A stretch of 64,000 bases of DNA from Spiroplasma tabanidicola (GTDB lineage Bacteria > Bacillota_I > Bacilli_A > Mycoplasmatales > Mycoplasmataceae), in NCBI RefSeq assembly GCF_009730595.1, contig NZ_CP046276.1, positions 186,001 to 250,000 on the forward strand. Reading direction: 5' to 3'. The translations under genes were made by a program, and so were the position numbers. Shown piece after piece: positions 10,764 to 22,596 of this stretch. Each line of letters starts with the position of its first letter. The stretch's first letter is position 1. The notes below the pieces were generated by a model. It was not told where the DNA came from, did no database searches, and was given only the letters and a program-made list of their open reading frames with translations.

Positions 10764-11732
10764 ATGTTAGTATCATTCGTTTTAGTATCTGAAGGATCAT
10801 TGAGTACCATTGAAAACTCTTTGAATAGCATATTAGCGCAAACTATTGATGACTATGAAATTGTAATTGTTGGTGATAATAACATTAGTGATAATTCTGA
10901 GGATAAAGAATTGAAAAAAAAGTTTTGAGAATTAAAAAATTGTAAATTAGTCTTAAATAGTTCTATTCAAGGATATTCTGTTTCTTGAAATATAGCTATG
11001 GATTTAGTTGAAGGTGAATATTTAAAATTTATAGCAGCTAATGATTCAATTGAACCGAATTTTGTAGTAGTATTAAAAGAAAATTTGCAAAAAAATTCAA
11101 AGGATCAAATTGATCTTATTGAGCATTTGGTAGAACTAGATGGAATAGGAAAAGGAATATCAACTCAGAATTTTTTAGAAAATCAAAGAATTTATAATCT
11201 TGAAAATAATTACGAACCTTTTGCTTTTTTAAATCCGATTTTATTTAACAAAATTTTTAGAACAAAATTAATTCATGAATTTGGATTTAAGTTTAGAAGA
11301 TTTGTAAGGTTTGATATGTTGTTTGTGTATAAATTTTTAGGACAAACAAAAAAATTTCTTGCATTAAATAATTTAAAAATGGGAACAAGATTTTTAGAAC
11401 AATCAAAACATTCTGCATTTGATATTGTAAATCAGTGAACTCATATAACAAATTATTATCGTAGAATAGGAAAATATAAATTATTAAAAGATTATATTAC
11501 TTATGCTTATTACAAAACTTTATGTTATGTTTGATTAGAGTTAATAAGATTATATGATAATAAACTATTAATGAAAAAAGCTGTTAGCTTTGCAGAAAGA
11601 AAATTTTCAGAAAAAAGAGAAGACTTTATAAAAAATAATGAAGTGTTCAAATTAAAACGTGATGAAGTTTTTAATAACATTTGTGAAGACTTTAATAAAT
11701 ATTTAAAAGATTTATTAAAAACTTCTAAGTAA
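10764..11732 (+). CDS. family 2-like glycosyltransferase
   Basis: 322 residues. I start at the ATG at 10764 because GGAGGT lies five bases before it; an upstream TTG in frame has no such site. The N-terminal 110 residues look like a GT-A fold: VSFVLVSEGSLSTIENSLNSI, then DYEIVIVGDNN, then GYSVSWNIAMDLVEGEYLKF. The usual DxD at the end of that strand reads AANDSIEP, so one acid is lost and catalysis is uncertain. The C-terminal part is charged and unassigned. It is followed closely by the RDD/serine-hydrolase gene. Likely acts on a surface lipid or glycan, by inference. Confidence 0.75.
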
Positions 11733-11740
11733 GGACAATC

Positions 11741-13621
11741 ATGCAAAAAGAAATAAATGCAAAAAATAAATATAAAGAATACACTTCTTCACAAGAGTGG
11801 AATGTACCACATTTGGGAAGAATTTTTTTTGCTAGACTATTTGACATAGTTCTTTCTTCAATTCCAATGATTATACTTTTTTTTACATACAAAGCTGAAA
11901 ACTGAAAAACAGCTGTTGTTGTAACTTCAACTAATTTAATATTTTTATTTTTTTACTTTGTAGTTTTAACTTATTTTTTAAAGGGTAACACTATTGGAAA
12001 ATTAATTTTTAACTTAAGAATATTAAAAGAAAATAAAAAAATAACTTTTTGAGATATTTTTTTAAGAGAAATTTATTTTACTTTCATACCAATAATAATA
12101 CAAATTATTTTTCAAATTATTATTATTACAGTTTTTTGAAATATAAATAAAGATAATAACGAGAAGCCCCAAGGAAAAGAAACAATTAAACTACTTCAAA
12201 ATATAAGTTACTTGTTTTATGTTTGTTGGTATTTATATATTATAATAACAATTTCATTACAAAAACAACATCAAACTGGATTTGATATGAAAAGAAAAAT
12301 TTTTGTTAAACATAAAATCAAAAAATTAACAGAATTAAAAAAAGAAAAATTAATTAATAAAAAACATACTCATCTTAAAGATGATAGACCAGGTTTAATA
12401 AATCTGAATGAACTAGATTTTTTAAAGGAGAAATATATGAATAAGTTTGAAAACTCATTAAGAAAAATTAATGAACTAGTTGAAAAAAAATATTATACAG
12501 GAGCAGTATTTGTTGTTTCAAAAAATAAAAAAGTTATTTTTAAAGATTGTATAGGAATAAATGATACAGATATAAATGAACCAATGAAAGAAAATTTATT
12601 ATTCAAAGCTTATTCTATGACTAAACCACTAACTGTAGTTGCTTTTTTTATTTTAGTACAAAGAGGATTAATTTCATTAGAAACAAAATTGGAAGATATA
12701 TATGAAGATTTTAAAAATATAAAAGTTTTTAAAGATCATAAAACAAAAGAAACAGAAAGTATAAAAAATAAAATTACAATGAAACATTTATTAACTATGA
12801 CAGCAGGGTTTACATATCATGGTATGTTTAATCAAACTGAAAAACTTACATCAGTTTTTTTAAATAATTTTGAAAAAAATAATGAAGTTGGTCACTGAGA
12901 TTATAATAAGTTTTGTAAAGAATTAGCAAAAGTACCTTTAGCATTTCAACCAGGAACAAGTTGATACTATGGAATTGGCTTAGACGTTTTATCAGCAGTA
13001 ATAGAAAAAGTTAGTGGACAAAAATTTTATGAGTTTGTAAAAGAAACAATTTTTGACAAGCTAGATATGAAAGATAGTGCTTTTAATATTTTTGATAGAA
13101 GTCGCGAGGCTTGTGTTTATAATTTAACTACAGAGAATGAAATAAATACTTTAACAAAAAATAATAATTTTGAGTTTTTATTTCAAGATGTTCATGAGCA
13201 AACTCCAATAGCGCTAGGTGGTTCTGGACTTATTACAACAGCAAATGACTACAATGTATTTTTGAATTTTCTACTAGATGGTAAAGATAAAAATGGAAAT
13301 GAACTTTTAGAGTTAAGATTAATAAATGAAATTTCAAAAGACCAAATTAAAGAATTAAAAAAAGATTTTAGATGAACTTTAAATGAAGATTACAGTTATG
13401 GTTATGGAGTTAGAGTCAGAATAAAAAACGAGAACTATCCTTTAACAGCTATAGGAGAATTTGGTTGAGGAGGATTACTTGGTTCAACAGCGCTTGTAGA
13501 TCCTAAAAATAAAATCACTATGACAATTATGTTAAGTTCAAAACCAGGAAATAATAAAATTATAGAGCATGATTTTTTAGATGCTTTTTATAAAGATTTA
13601 AAAGAAGAAAAATTAATTTAA
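11741..13621 (+). CDS. RDD-family membrane domain fused to a beta-lactamase-like serine hydrolase
   Basis: One uninterrupted frame of 626 residues. Residues about 25-190 are an RDD domain: LGRIFFARLFDIVLSSIP, then membrane helices and QKQHQTGFDMKRKIFVK at its end. From about residue 233 comes a class C beta-lactamase/esterase-type domain: SMTK with S292 and K295 as the SxxK pair, WYYGIGLD at the YxN place (N replaced by G) and GEFGWGGLLGS near the end. AAAGGAG lies seven bases before an in-frame ATG at 12437, which may also make the hydrolase alone (395 residues). In Mollicutes, which lack a wall, such hydrolases are probably esterases or peptidases. Substrate unknown. Confidence 0.8.
12424..12439 (+). 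promoter_or_regulatory. internal ribosome-binding site and start within the RDD/hydrolase frame
   Basis: AAAGGAG followed by an ATG at 12437 in the same frame sits exactly at the junction between the RDD part and the hydrolase part. It matches the best ribosome-binding sites in this window. Either it is a relic of two separate genes or it gives a second, soluble product. Confidence 0.55.
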
Positions 13622-13629
13622 GGAGAAAT

Positions 13630-15798
13630 ATGCACAGTTTTTTAGAAGGACTTAATGACAATCAACTAGAAAGTATAATTACTACAGATGTTCCGTTAAG
13701 AGTTATTGCAGGAGCAGGTAGCGGTAAGACAAGAGTTATAACAAACAAAATTGCTTATCTTGTAGAGCAAGAACAAATAAATCCATTCAAAATTTTAGCA
13801 GTTACATTTACAAATAAAGCTGCAAATGAAATGAAAAATAGAATAAAAAAAATATCACACAATAAATATACTATTCCTCACATAATGACTTTTCATGCAT
13901 TTTGTGTAAGAGTTTTGAGAGAAGATTATGAACTTTTAAATTTAAAAAAAGATTTCGTTATCATTGATACAAGTGAGCAAGAAAAAATAATTAGAAAGCT
14001 TTTAAAAACTTTAAATTTAGATGATTCTAAAAATAAACCAGAAAGAAAAATAATTTCAAAAATAAGTAAATGAAAGTCTAGTTTTGTTACTTGAGATGAT
14101 GCATATGAAAGTAGTTTTAATCCTACTGATAAAAGTTATGCAAAAGTTTATAGAGATTATGAAGATTATTTAAAAGAAAATGGATATGTAGATTTTGATG
14201 ATTTACTTTTAAAGGTTCATGCACTTTTAAAATATAATATTGAAACTAGAAAAAAATGAATAAATCGTTTTAGTTATATTTTAGTTGATGAGTTTCAAGA
14301 TACAAATAATGTTCAATATGATTTAATAAAATGATTAACAGATAAAAGAGGTTGTTTAACAGTAGTTGGAGATCCAGACCAAACTATTTATTCTTGAAGA
14401 GGTGCAAAGGTTAACATAATTTTAAATTTTGAAAGAGAGTTTCAAAATGCAAGAACAATTTTATTAGACCAAAATTATCGTTCAACAAAACCAATTTTAG
14501 ATTTAGCAAATAGTTTTATTCAAAATAATAAAAATAGAGAAGATAAAAATATTTATACTCAAAAAAAAGAAGGAGAAAAAGTAGAAGTAAAAGAATGTGC
14601 TACAAAATATTTTGAAGCAAAATATATAGCAAAAAAAATTGAAGAATTAGTTAAAAATCATAAATATGCATATTCAGATATTTTTGTTTTGTATAGAATA
14701 AATGCTTGATCAGTAGACTTTGAAAAAGAGTTTGCAAACTCTAAAATACCTTTTCAATTAGTTGGAGGATTTCAATTCAGAGACAGAAAAGTAATTAAAG
14801 ATGTAACTGCCTTATTAAAAGCAATTGCAATAAAAGATAATTTTTCTTTTGAAAGAGTATTTAGTTTTGTTCCTAAAGTTGGTGCAGTAACTGCTGATAG
14901 ATTATTTAATTGTGCAGAAGAAAATGACTTAAATATGTTTGAACTATTAACACAAAGAGAAGATTTAGTTGCAAAAATATCTAAGCACTTAGGTGAAATT
15001 ACAAATGTTCTAAGAGATTGTAATCAAATGTTTTTAGATAACAAACCAGTTGTTGAAATTGCAAGCTATGCAATTAACAAATCAGGATATAAAGAAAGAC
15101 TTGATTTAAAAGATAAAGACGGAGTAGATTCTAGTGAAAACTTAAATGCTTATTTAGATCAAATGAGAAGATTTGATAATGATTATGAAGCAAATGAATC
15201 AGATGGAAATAGATTAATTAAGTTTCTACAAGAAGAAACATTAAATATGACTTCAGAAGATATATTTGAAACCCCAAATAAAGTAACTTTAATGACTATC
15301 CATGCAGCTAAAGGGCTAGAAAACAAAGTTATATTCATAGTTGGTTTAAGTAGTGATGTTTTTCCATCAAGAATGAGCATGTATTCTAAAGAAGGGTTAG
15401 AAGAAGAAAGAAGAACTTTTTATGTTGCTATAACAAGAGCGCAAGAAAGACTATATATTTCTTATGTTTCAGGAGAGTATTCATATTTAGCAAACGGTGA
15501 ATTTGGACCTAGTCGTTTTATCAACGAATTAGACCCAAATTTATACAGTATTGAAAAAAGTATTTTTTTTCACTCTTCAACAGAAATGTCAAGCAAAAAA
15601 TACGACTCAGGAGTAGTTGAAACAGTACCTCAAAAACTAGATGCTGGTGTAAAAACTGGTGAAATTATTGAACATTTGATGTTTGGAGAAGGTGTTGTTA
15701 ATAAAATAATGGATAAATATATTCAAGTATCATTTTCAAATCCGGCTTATGGAACAAAACTAATACCAATAAGTTCAAATAGTTGAAATAAAAAATAG
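13630..15798 (+). CDS. pcrA: UvrD/PcrA-type ATP-dependent DNA helicase
   Basis: 722 residues, typical for PcrA. A superfamily 1 3'-5' helicase in repair and replication. Seen: LNDNQLESI (Q motif), AGAGSGKT (Walker A, about 31-38), AVTFTNKAANEMK (Ia), VDEFQDTN (Walker B/II), GDPDQTIYSWRGA (III, with W as TGA), LDQNYRST (IV), VTLMTIHAAKGLE (V) and EERRTFYVAITRAQ (VI). The C-terminal GEIIEHLMFGEGVV is the Tudor-like tail found in PcrA. AAGGAG precedes the ATG eight bases after the previous stop. Confidence 0.95.
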
Positions 15799-15827
15799 TA
15801 TTTTTCAAAAATATTAAACTTTTTATA

Positions 15828-15833
15828 TATAAT
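15828..15833 (+). promoter_or_regulatory. -10 element of the ptsH promoter
   Basis: TATAAT lies 25 bases before the ptsH start. A convincing -35 is not seen, which is common in this AT-rich genome. Confidence 0.5.
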
Positions 15834-15857
15834 ATACTTTGTTAGGAGGATTAAAGT

Positions 15858-16121
15858 ATGACTTCATTTACAGCAAAAGTTATTGATCCAGTTGGGTTAC
15901 ATGCAAGACCTGCATCAGTTTTAACAAAAGAAGCTTCAAAATACGCTTCAGATATTAAAATTATTTGTGGTGAAAAAGAAGGTAACTTAAAATCAATTAT
16001 GAACGTTATGGCTTTAGCGGTTAAATCAGGGGCTGAAGTAACTATTCAAGCATCAGGAGAAGATGAAAAAGAAGCTATCACAGCAATTGAACACGCTATG
16101 AGAGAAAACTCAATTATCTAA
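15858..16121 (+). CDS. ptsH: phosphocarrier protein HPr
   Basis: 87 residues. It carries phosphate from enzyme I to the sugar-specific EII proteins. VGLHARPA carries the phosphorylated His15. Ser46 in GNLKSIMNV is the regulatory site of Firmicutes-type HPr, phosphorylated by HPr kinase. AGGAGG precedes the ATG. ptsI is 6.5 kb downstream, not adjacent, so the two PTS genes are transcribed separately here. A terminator follows. Confidence 0.97.
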   Translation: MTSFTAKVIDPVGLHARPASVLTKEASKYASDIKIICGEKEGNLKSIMNVMALAVKSGAEVTIQASGEDEKEAITAIEHAMRENSII

Positions 16122-16131
16122 ATATAAACAT

Positions 16132-16166
16132 AAAATGGTTTTTTTATAATAAAATCATTTTTTTTT
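16132..16166 (+). terminator. terminator after ptsH
   Basis: AAAATGGTTTT pairs with AAAATCATTTT (one G-U pair), followed by a T-run. Confidence 0.75.
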
Positions 16167-16299
16167 ATTTAAAGTTATAATTATCTTGTATTTAAAAATT
16201 TATTTTAATATTAATTTTAACAAATTTTTTCATACTGTATTTTGAAGATAAAAATTTTAAATAGAGATTATGTAACTTAGAAGAAAGGATAACTATAAA

Positions 16300-17040
16300 A
16301 TGATAGAGCTAAAAAATGTTTGTAGAAAACTTGGTAATTTTAGTCTAAAAGATGTTAGTTTTCAAATTAAAAAAGGTGCTGTTGTTGCTTTTGTTGGTGA
16401 CAATGGCGCGGGTAAAACTACAACTATTAAAGCAATTTTTGGAGAACTAAAAATTGATAGTGGCGAAATTCTTATGGATGGTGAAAATTTATTTTCAAAA
16501 AATAATTTACACAGATTAGCATTTTTTCCAGATTCAAACAATATACCGTTAAATATCAAAGTACATGATTATATGTTATATATTTGTGCCGCTAACGGTA
16601 TTCCATCATCAAAAGCTGCAAAAAAAATTGATGATGTTTACAAACTTTTAGAACTAAGACCATATAAAAATAAGTATATTAAACAACTTTCAGCTGGTTG
16701 AAAGAAAAAAGCTATTATGGCAAGTGTTCTAATTAGAAGACCAGAATATATAGTATTTGATGAACCAACAGCTAATGTTGACGTTGAGTCAAAAATGTAT
16801 TTTATGAGTATTTTAGAATTATTAATTAATCAAGGGATAACAATTATGATAACAAGTCATATTATTGAAGAGTTACAAGAGGTTGCTAACTATCTTGTTT
16901 TAATAAAAAAAGGTGAAATTGTTCACGCTTCTGAATTTAATAATAAAACACAACACATTATGGACGTATATAAAAAATATATGAAAAACCCAATTAAGGA
17001 TTTATCAATTTTAAGAAAATTGTATAACAAGGAGTTATAA
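16300..17040 (+). CDS. ABC transporter ATP-binding protein (first of a tandem pair)
   Basis: 246 residues. A single nucleotide-binding domain: Walker A GDNGAGKTTTIK (about 33-44), Walker B YIVFDEPTANVD and switch ITSHIIEELQEV. The ABC signature reads LSAGWKKK instead of LSGGQ, with W encoded by TGA. AGAAAGGAT lies before the ATG. The gene ends one base before the next start, so it pairs with the following permease. It closely resembles the ATPase at 19222, including nearly identical DNA around Walker A. Drives transport of an unknown substrate; import or export cannot be told. Confidence 0.92.
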
Positions 17041-17041
17041 A

Positions 17042-19210
17042 ATGGAAAAAACATTTGAACAAAATCAAGTACAACATAATGAAAAATTCAGAAAGCCAAA
17101 AGTTAATACGAGAGTAATTTTTTGTATTAACCTTAAAATGACATTTAAAAACCCAGGTGTAATTGTTGCATTCATACTTCATTTGCTTGCATTAATTGCG
17201 ATATTGTTTGTAGAAACAAGTGTTGGAATTCAACCACAATCTATAAAAGATATTTCTACATATAAAGTTTTATTTTATGTACTAACAACATTATCAACTA
17301 TATTTTTTGTGATGATGCTTATGTTATTTTTGTTTAAAAAACAAAAAAAATCAGGTATACATGCAATTGAGTTAAGAGCGGGTCTTGCAACTTGAAAATC
17401 ATATATAATTAGATTTTTAGTAGCTTTTTCAGTTATTACAATTGCTAATTTAATTATTTTAGGATTTGTTGCAATATTAGGAATTTTAATGCCTGTTTCA
17501 AATGAATTATACTTAGCATTTCCTTATTCACAAGCTGCGTTTAATTTCTTTTTAGCAATCATTATTATTCTTATTTTATTGCCATTGTTTATATATTCAT
17601 CAACTATGGTAGGAACATTATTATCAACTGTTTTAATGTTTGCGTTTTCATTAAGTCCTATATTTGCATCAATTAGATATAGTTTTATGGGAAGGGATGT
17701 TCAAGATGATTATGCTTTAAAATTCAATGCAATTAATGATTTTTATAATGCAACAAAAAATGATCAAAATGTTAATAAAATTTTTCAAGATGAGGCGGTT
17801 TCAACAACTGATTCTAGATCAAAACTTTTAACAACTATTGAAAAAAATTTTGTAGGTTCATCAACTTCTCAGTTTAAAAGTTTAGCATTTCCTATTCCTC
17901 AAAACATAAAAGATTATTCAAATAATTTAATGAGAAAATCTGAATCAGAAGAACAGTACCCAATCAACCCTTATGAGTGAAATCTTGTTAATAATGATCC
18001 AAGTACAATGAATAATAATTTCTTGAGTATTCCTTTTACTAGTTTAATATGAGACTCAATTTTAACTGACTCTTTAAGTATTGGTCAAGTTAACTATGAT
18101 TTTTCTTATGTCCCATCAGTAAGCAAAACACAAAGAATTAAAAAAAGTATTTTTGAAGGTACAGAAATAAAAAATGTCTTAGATAAAATTTATGATGCTT
18201 TAGAAAAAAATCAAAGCAACATTTCCTCAAATAACGAAAACCAAATTCCTTCTTTATTTATCAATAAGCAATCACAATATAAGGCTGTAAAAACAAAAAC
18301 AATTCTTGTAAATAATTTTGCAAGGCAACTTGGAAATTATATTCCAGAATTTTCAAATATTTTAAATTCAGTAGCAAAAATTTATGATAAATATGCTGCT
18401 GTATTTAATGAACAACAAACTTCTATCTTAAAAAATAGTAAACCACTTAATGTTGTTTACAATTATAATAGCGACGGATATAAAGCAGAAGATTTTTATA
18501 CTTCTGATTTTAGAGCAAACTCATTTTCTTCTAGACAACTTTATAATCCTGTAAATAATCCAAATAAAGGGAAAAATTATAGAGAAGCTTACTCTGTTGA
18601 TTATGCATATTTTAGCGAGTACAAAAAGTACAAAGCTCAATCAAACGAAGAAGCAAATAACCAAAATGAGTATGATCTGGGAGATACAGGATTGGAAGAA
18701 CTTAATGATAATGAAAAAAGTATAATAGAAAATAATAAAAAAGTTGAAAACTTGTATAAAAAATTTCCTGAAATTACAATAATTAACTGACTAATTGTTA
18801 ATATGTGATATGAGTCACTTGCTATTGCGGTTTCTTCAGTTGACGATCTATATGATTACTATGTAAATTCAAAAAATGGATCAAAATTAACTTTTGATAT
18901 ATTTAGACATTTTGCAGTTATGTCAAGTGGATTATTATCAAATAGTTCAATTAATGACTCATATAATAATTATTCAGGTGCACCAATTTATCAAGGACAA
19001 ACATCATCTATTAAAAATATTTTAGATTATGAGAAATATTTACCAGAGTATGTAGATAGTTATAATGTACAAAAACCTTACCTTGAAGAAGGTGCGGTTA
19101 TTTATAAAAATTCATTTATTATACCATTAGCATATGCAATGTATTTATTAATTGCTTCACCACTAGCTTATTTAGGTTATTTAGCTTATAGAAAAAAAAT
19201 TAGAGTTTAG
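17042..19210 (+). CDS. ABC transporter permease with large extracellular domain
   Basis: 722 residues. About five membrane helices lie between residues 40 and 210. A polar region of about 480 residues follows, rich in N, S, K and Y, then one C-terminal helix (about 695-715) ending in YRKKIRV. The topology suggests an ectodomain held by helices on both sides, as in ABC-2-like or surface-exposed mollicute permeases. I recognise no specific family. It starts right behind its ATPase and is followed by a second ATPase-permease pair with the same plan. Confidence 0.82.
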
Positions 19211-19221
19211 GAGATAATACA

Positions 19222-19977
19222 ATGATAGAGATTAAAAAAATTACTAGAGATCTAGGTGGATTCTTCTTAAATCAAGTAAGTTTTACAATTAAAAAAGGTG
19301 CAGTTGTTGCTTTTGTTGGTGATAATGGTGCTGGTAAAACTACAACAATTAAATCTTTGTTTGGTGAAATTAAACTTGATAGTGGTGAAATATTAATAGA
19401 TGGAGAAAGTCTTTTTATTAATGAAAATTTACAAAGAATAGCATTTTTTCCAGACTCAAACAATGTACCTATGGATATGACATTAAAAGATTATGTTAAA
19501 TACATATGTGCTATTAATGCAATGAGTTCTAAACAAACAAAAGAAAGATCAAAAGAAGTATTTGAAATGTTAGGTTTAGAAAAATATATTAATAAAAAAT
19601 TTAGAGAACTATCTGCAGGATGAAAAAAACGCGCTATTATGGCAAGCGTTCTTATAAGATCTCCAGAATTTATAGTTTTTGATGAGCCAACAGCAAATGT
19701 TGACGTTGAAGCAAAACTTTCATTTATGAATATTTTGCATGAATTATCAAAAATCGGAGTAACAATTTTAATTACTAGTCATATTCTTGAAGAACTTCAA
19801 GAGGTGGCAAATTATTTAGTTTTAATTAAAAATGGAGAAATAGTCTATGAAAAAGACTTTGATAATCAAAAAGAGAGCATTGCTCAAATATATAAAAAAT
19901 TAATGGCTGAAAAATCAGATAACATTAAATTATTATCAGAAATTTATTCTCCTATAGATCAAGGAGGAGTAAAATAA
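19222..19977 (+). CDS. ABC transporter ATP-binding protein (second of a tandem pair)
   Basis: 251 residues. Walker A GDNGAGKTTTIK, signature LSAGWKKR (again W in place of the usual GQ, by TGA), Walker B FIVFDEPTANVD, switch ITSHILEELQEV. AGGAG precedes the ATG. Its stop overlaps the next start as TAATG, a classic sign of translational coupling with its permease. A paralogue of the ATPase at 16300 that has diverged mainly after residue 90. Confidence 0.92.
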
Positions 19978-22457
19978 TGGAAGCAAAATTAGTTAAAAAT
20001 AAATCTGAAAAAAAACCATTTAAAATTATGCCTCGTTTTGAAGGGAAAATGCTATTATTTTTTATTACTATTAGAAAATCATTTTCTAGCAAAGCAAGCA
20101 AAGGAACTGGAATTACATTTTTAATTTTAAGTTTTATATTTACATTAATAACAGCTTTAACAAATAAAGGTTTTAGAGTAGATCAATCTATCTCTCAAAT
20201 TTCTATTACTATTGGATATATTTTTATAATATTTTTCTATTTAGTTTTTGCAAGTATTATAGTTGTAAGTTTATTTAAAGTGCCAATTCTAGAAGGTATT
20301 CAACAAATTGAAACAAGAGCTGGAATAAGTCTATTTAAATCATTTTTAATTAAATATATAGCTTACATTACTGTAACCTATATATATTTATTAATTAATT
20401 TAATTATAGCAGCAATTTTATCAACAACTTTTTCAAACCAACCATTAAGTTCAGCTTTACTTATTTTCTCGCCAGTATTATTTTTAATGTTATTTACATT
20501 AATATGATTTCCTATTTTATGTACAATTTCATTAATATCATCTGTTGCAATGGGAACATTTGGTAACATATTTTTAGGAGCAATTGTATCATTAACACCA
20601 TTTATTAATGGTATGATTGGGGTAAATGAAGACTATGATAAAGTTAAATATAGAGCTATAATTCGTTCTCAAATTGCAAAATTAAGTTTTGCAAATGATT
20701 TTTATAAAAAATTTATCACTGATGATAAAGTAAAAGGAATTTTTGAAGAAGATTCAGATACAGATATTTTAAAAACAATAGCTAATAATTTAGAAGTAGT
20801 AAATTTAGAAGATTTAGCATTAGATAATTTAGAAACAGGTCTTATTAAAGAAGCAATAAACTCAAATAGCTCAGAATCAAGTAGACCAAATGGTAATTCT
20901 GATTCAAACTCACAAATAAGTTTTTCATATTCTACAGTTGTTTCAAAACTAATTAGGGCTTTGTACGCAGGACAATTTAACTTAGAATTAGATTCATCAA
21001 TTAGAGAATATAAAAATCATTTAGATGATATTGAAGAAAAGATTATTAATTCAAATCCTAATAATTCAGGAAGTTTTAATGAGTATAGTAAAGATAATTT
21101 AAACACAAAAATTGCTTTAAAAGAAAACAATCTTGAATCTATAAGATTTAAAGCATCAACTGTTTCTCAAAAAACGGTTTTAAGTGGATTAGAAATAAAT
21201 AATGTTTTAAATGAAATATATAATAAAGTAGCAGAAAGTATTTTTACAGAAGATCAAGCACCAGTTTCATACCCTGGATATCAAGGGGGATTGTTTATAG
21301 ATCCAGTTGATGAACAACTTAAATCAATTAATCAGTCATTCTTAGATATAGATTCATTATCTAAATGATTAGAAAAAAAATTGCCAGACTATAGTAATTT
21401 ATTAAAATATATCAATAGTCAATATAATAACTATAATGAAATTTTATTTAATAGATCTAAATGAACAAGTAGTCAAACCGGAGATTCATTTAATGATAAT
21501 GAAGCTCAATCAATTTTTAGAGTGCCTGCAAATACTGGAACAGATTTATATAGTATTAATGGACAAACGGATAGCAATTTATTGGTTTACAAAAGATATC
21601 CAGAATTGATGATGATAAATAATTTGATTATACAAAATTGAATTAATACAATGACTTATTCAACAGAATTTTTAAGAATTTTAGGAAATTTAAATTTTGA
21701 AGATAGTTTAGGGATTGATGAAGCTCAAAATAGTTTACAAAATTATATGAAAGATTTTGTAAAAATGAATCAACTTAACTTATTCAATCATTTTTGAATT
21801 ATGTACGAAGGTTTAATATATGATAGTGCATATGGAGATGCATTATTCACAAATACTTATGAATTGGCTTCAAAAGGAGTAAATAATAGCATTGAAAATT
21901 TTGTTGATTATGCAAAATACGCAACTGCTAAAACAGATAGACAAATAAAATACAAATTTAGCAGTGATTCATATTTTAAAAACCAAATAACAGATTATAT
22001 GCCAAAAGACTCAGAAGGTAAAGTTACAGATTGATCTATAACTTTGGAGAATATTGATGGTGAATTAAGTAGAGAAAAAATATTTAACGGATTACAAATG
22101 CTTAATAAAAAAGCTCTTATAGCAAGTAAAAATAATGTAAATAATATACAATCAGTTTCTATTGCAGGATTAACTGCTGTAAAGAGTGGAAGTGATTGAT
22201 ATATTAGACCAGTCAAAAATCAAAGTTACTGAAAAAATCCAGAAGAAACTAGTGGAAGTCAATATAACTTTAAAGATGTAAAAGTAATTGTAAAAAATTT
22301 AAATACAACAACAAAATTGCAATCAATTTTTAAAGAAAATCCATTGCAAAAAGGATTGGGATTCAATATTATTTTAGCTGCATTATCATATTTTGCATTT
22401 TCATTATTAGCAACAATCCTTGTTTTCTTACTATTTAGAAGACAATCAAGAATCTAG
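19977..22457 (+). CDS. ABC transporter permease with large extracellular domain (second)
   Basis: 826 residues. N-terminal membrane helices at about 42-62, 75-100, 125-155, 160-185 and 190-215, then about 570 polar residues with many S, N and D (SNSSESSRPNGNSDSNSQ near residue 300), then a C-terminal helix at about 800-822 ending in FRRQSRI. Same plan as the permease at 17042 but longer. An AAGGAGG site lies inside the end of the ATPase gene. A strong terminator follows, so 16300-22457 is probably one operon. Substrate unknown. Confidence 0.82.
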
Positions 22458-22462
22458 TTTAT

Positions 22463-22502
22463 AAAAAAATATTTTGTATGAATAGTACAAAATATTTTTT
22501 TT
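22463..22502 (+). terminator. terminator after the tandem ABC operon
   Basis: AAAAAATATTTTGTA pairs with TACAAAATATTTTTT around a seven-base loop, followed by T. Confidence 0.92.
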
Positions 22503-22535
22503 ATGGTTAAAAACATTCAATTTATTTAACCTTTT

Positions 22536-22562
22536 AAAATAAAACTTTATTTTGTGTATAAT
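22536..22562 (+). promoter_or_regulatory. ptsI promoter region with a palindrome
   Basis: TATAAT at 22557-22562 is a good -10 element. Just upstream is the perfect palindrome AAAATAAA-AC-TTTATTTT. It could be an operator, but at this base composition it could also be chance. Confidence 0.45.
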
Positions 22563-22596
22563 TAATATGATATAAAACTTTAGGAGGAATATAATC

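Noticed and set aside
15797-15815. AGTATTTTT / AAAAATATT after pcrA as a terminator
   Set aside because: Entirely A/T pairs with a very small loop; too weak to claim at this base composition.
16300-22457. Tandem ABC pairs as a recent duplication or mobile unit
   Set aside because: Only the ATPase Walker A region is near-identical; permeases are strongly diverged and no terminal repeats or transposase are present.
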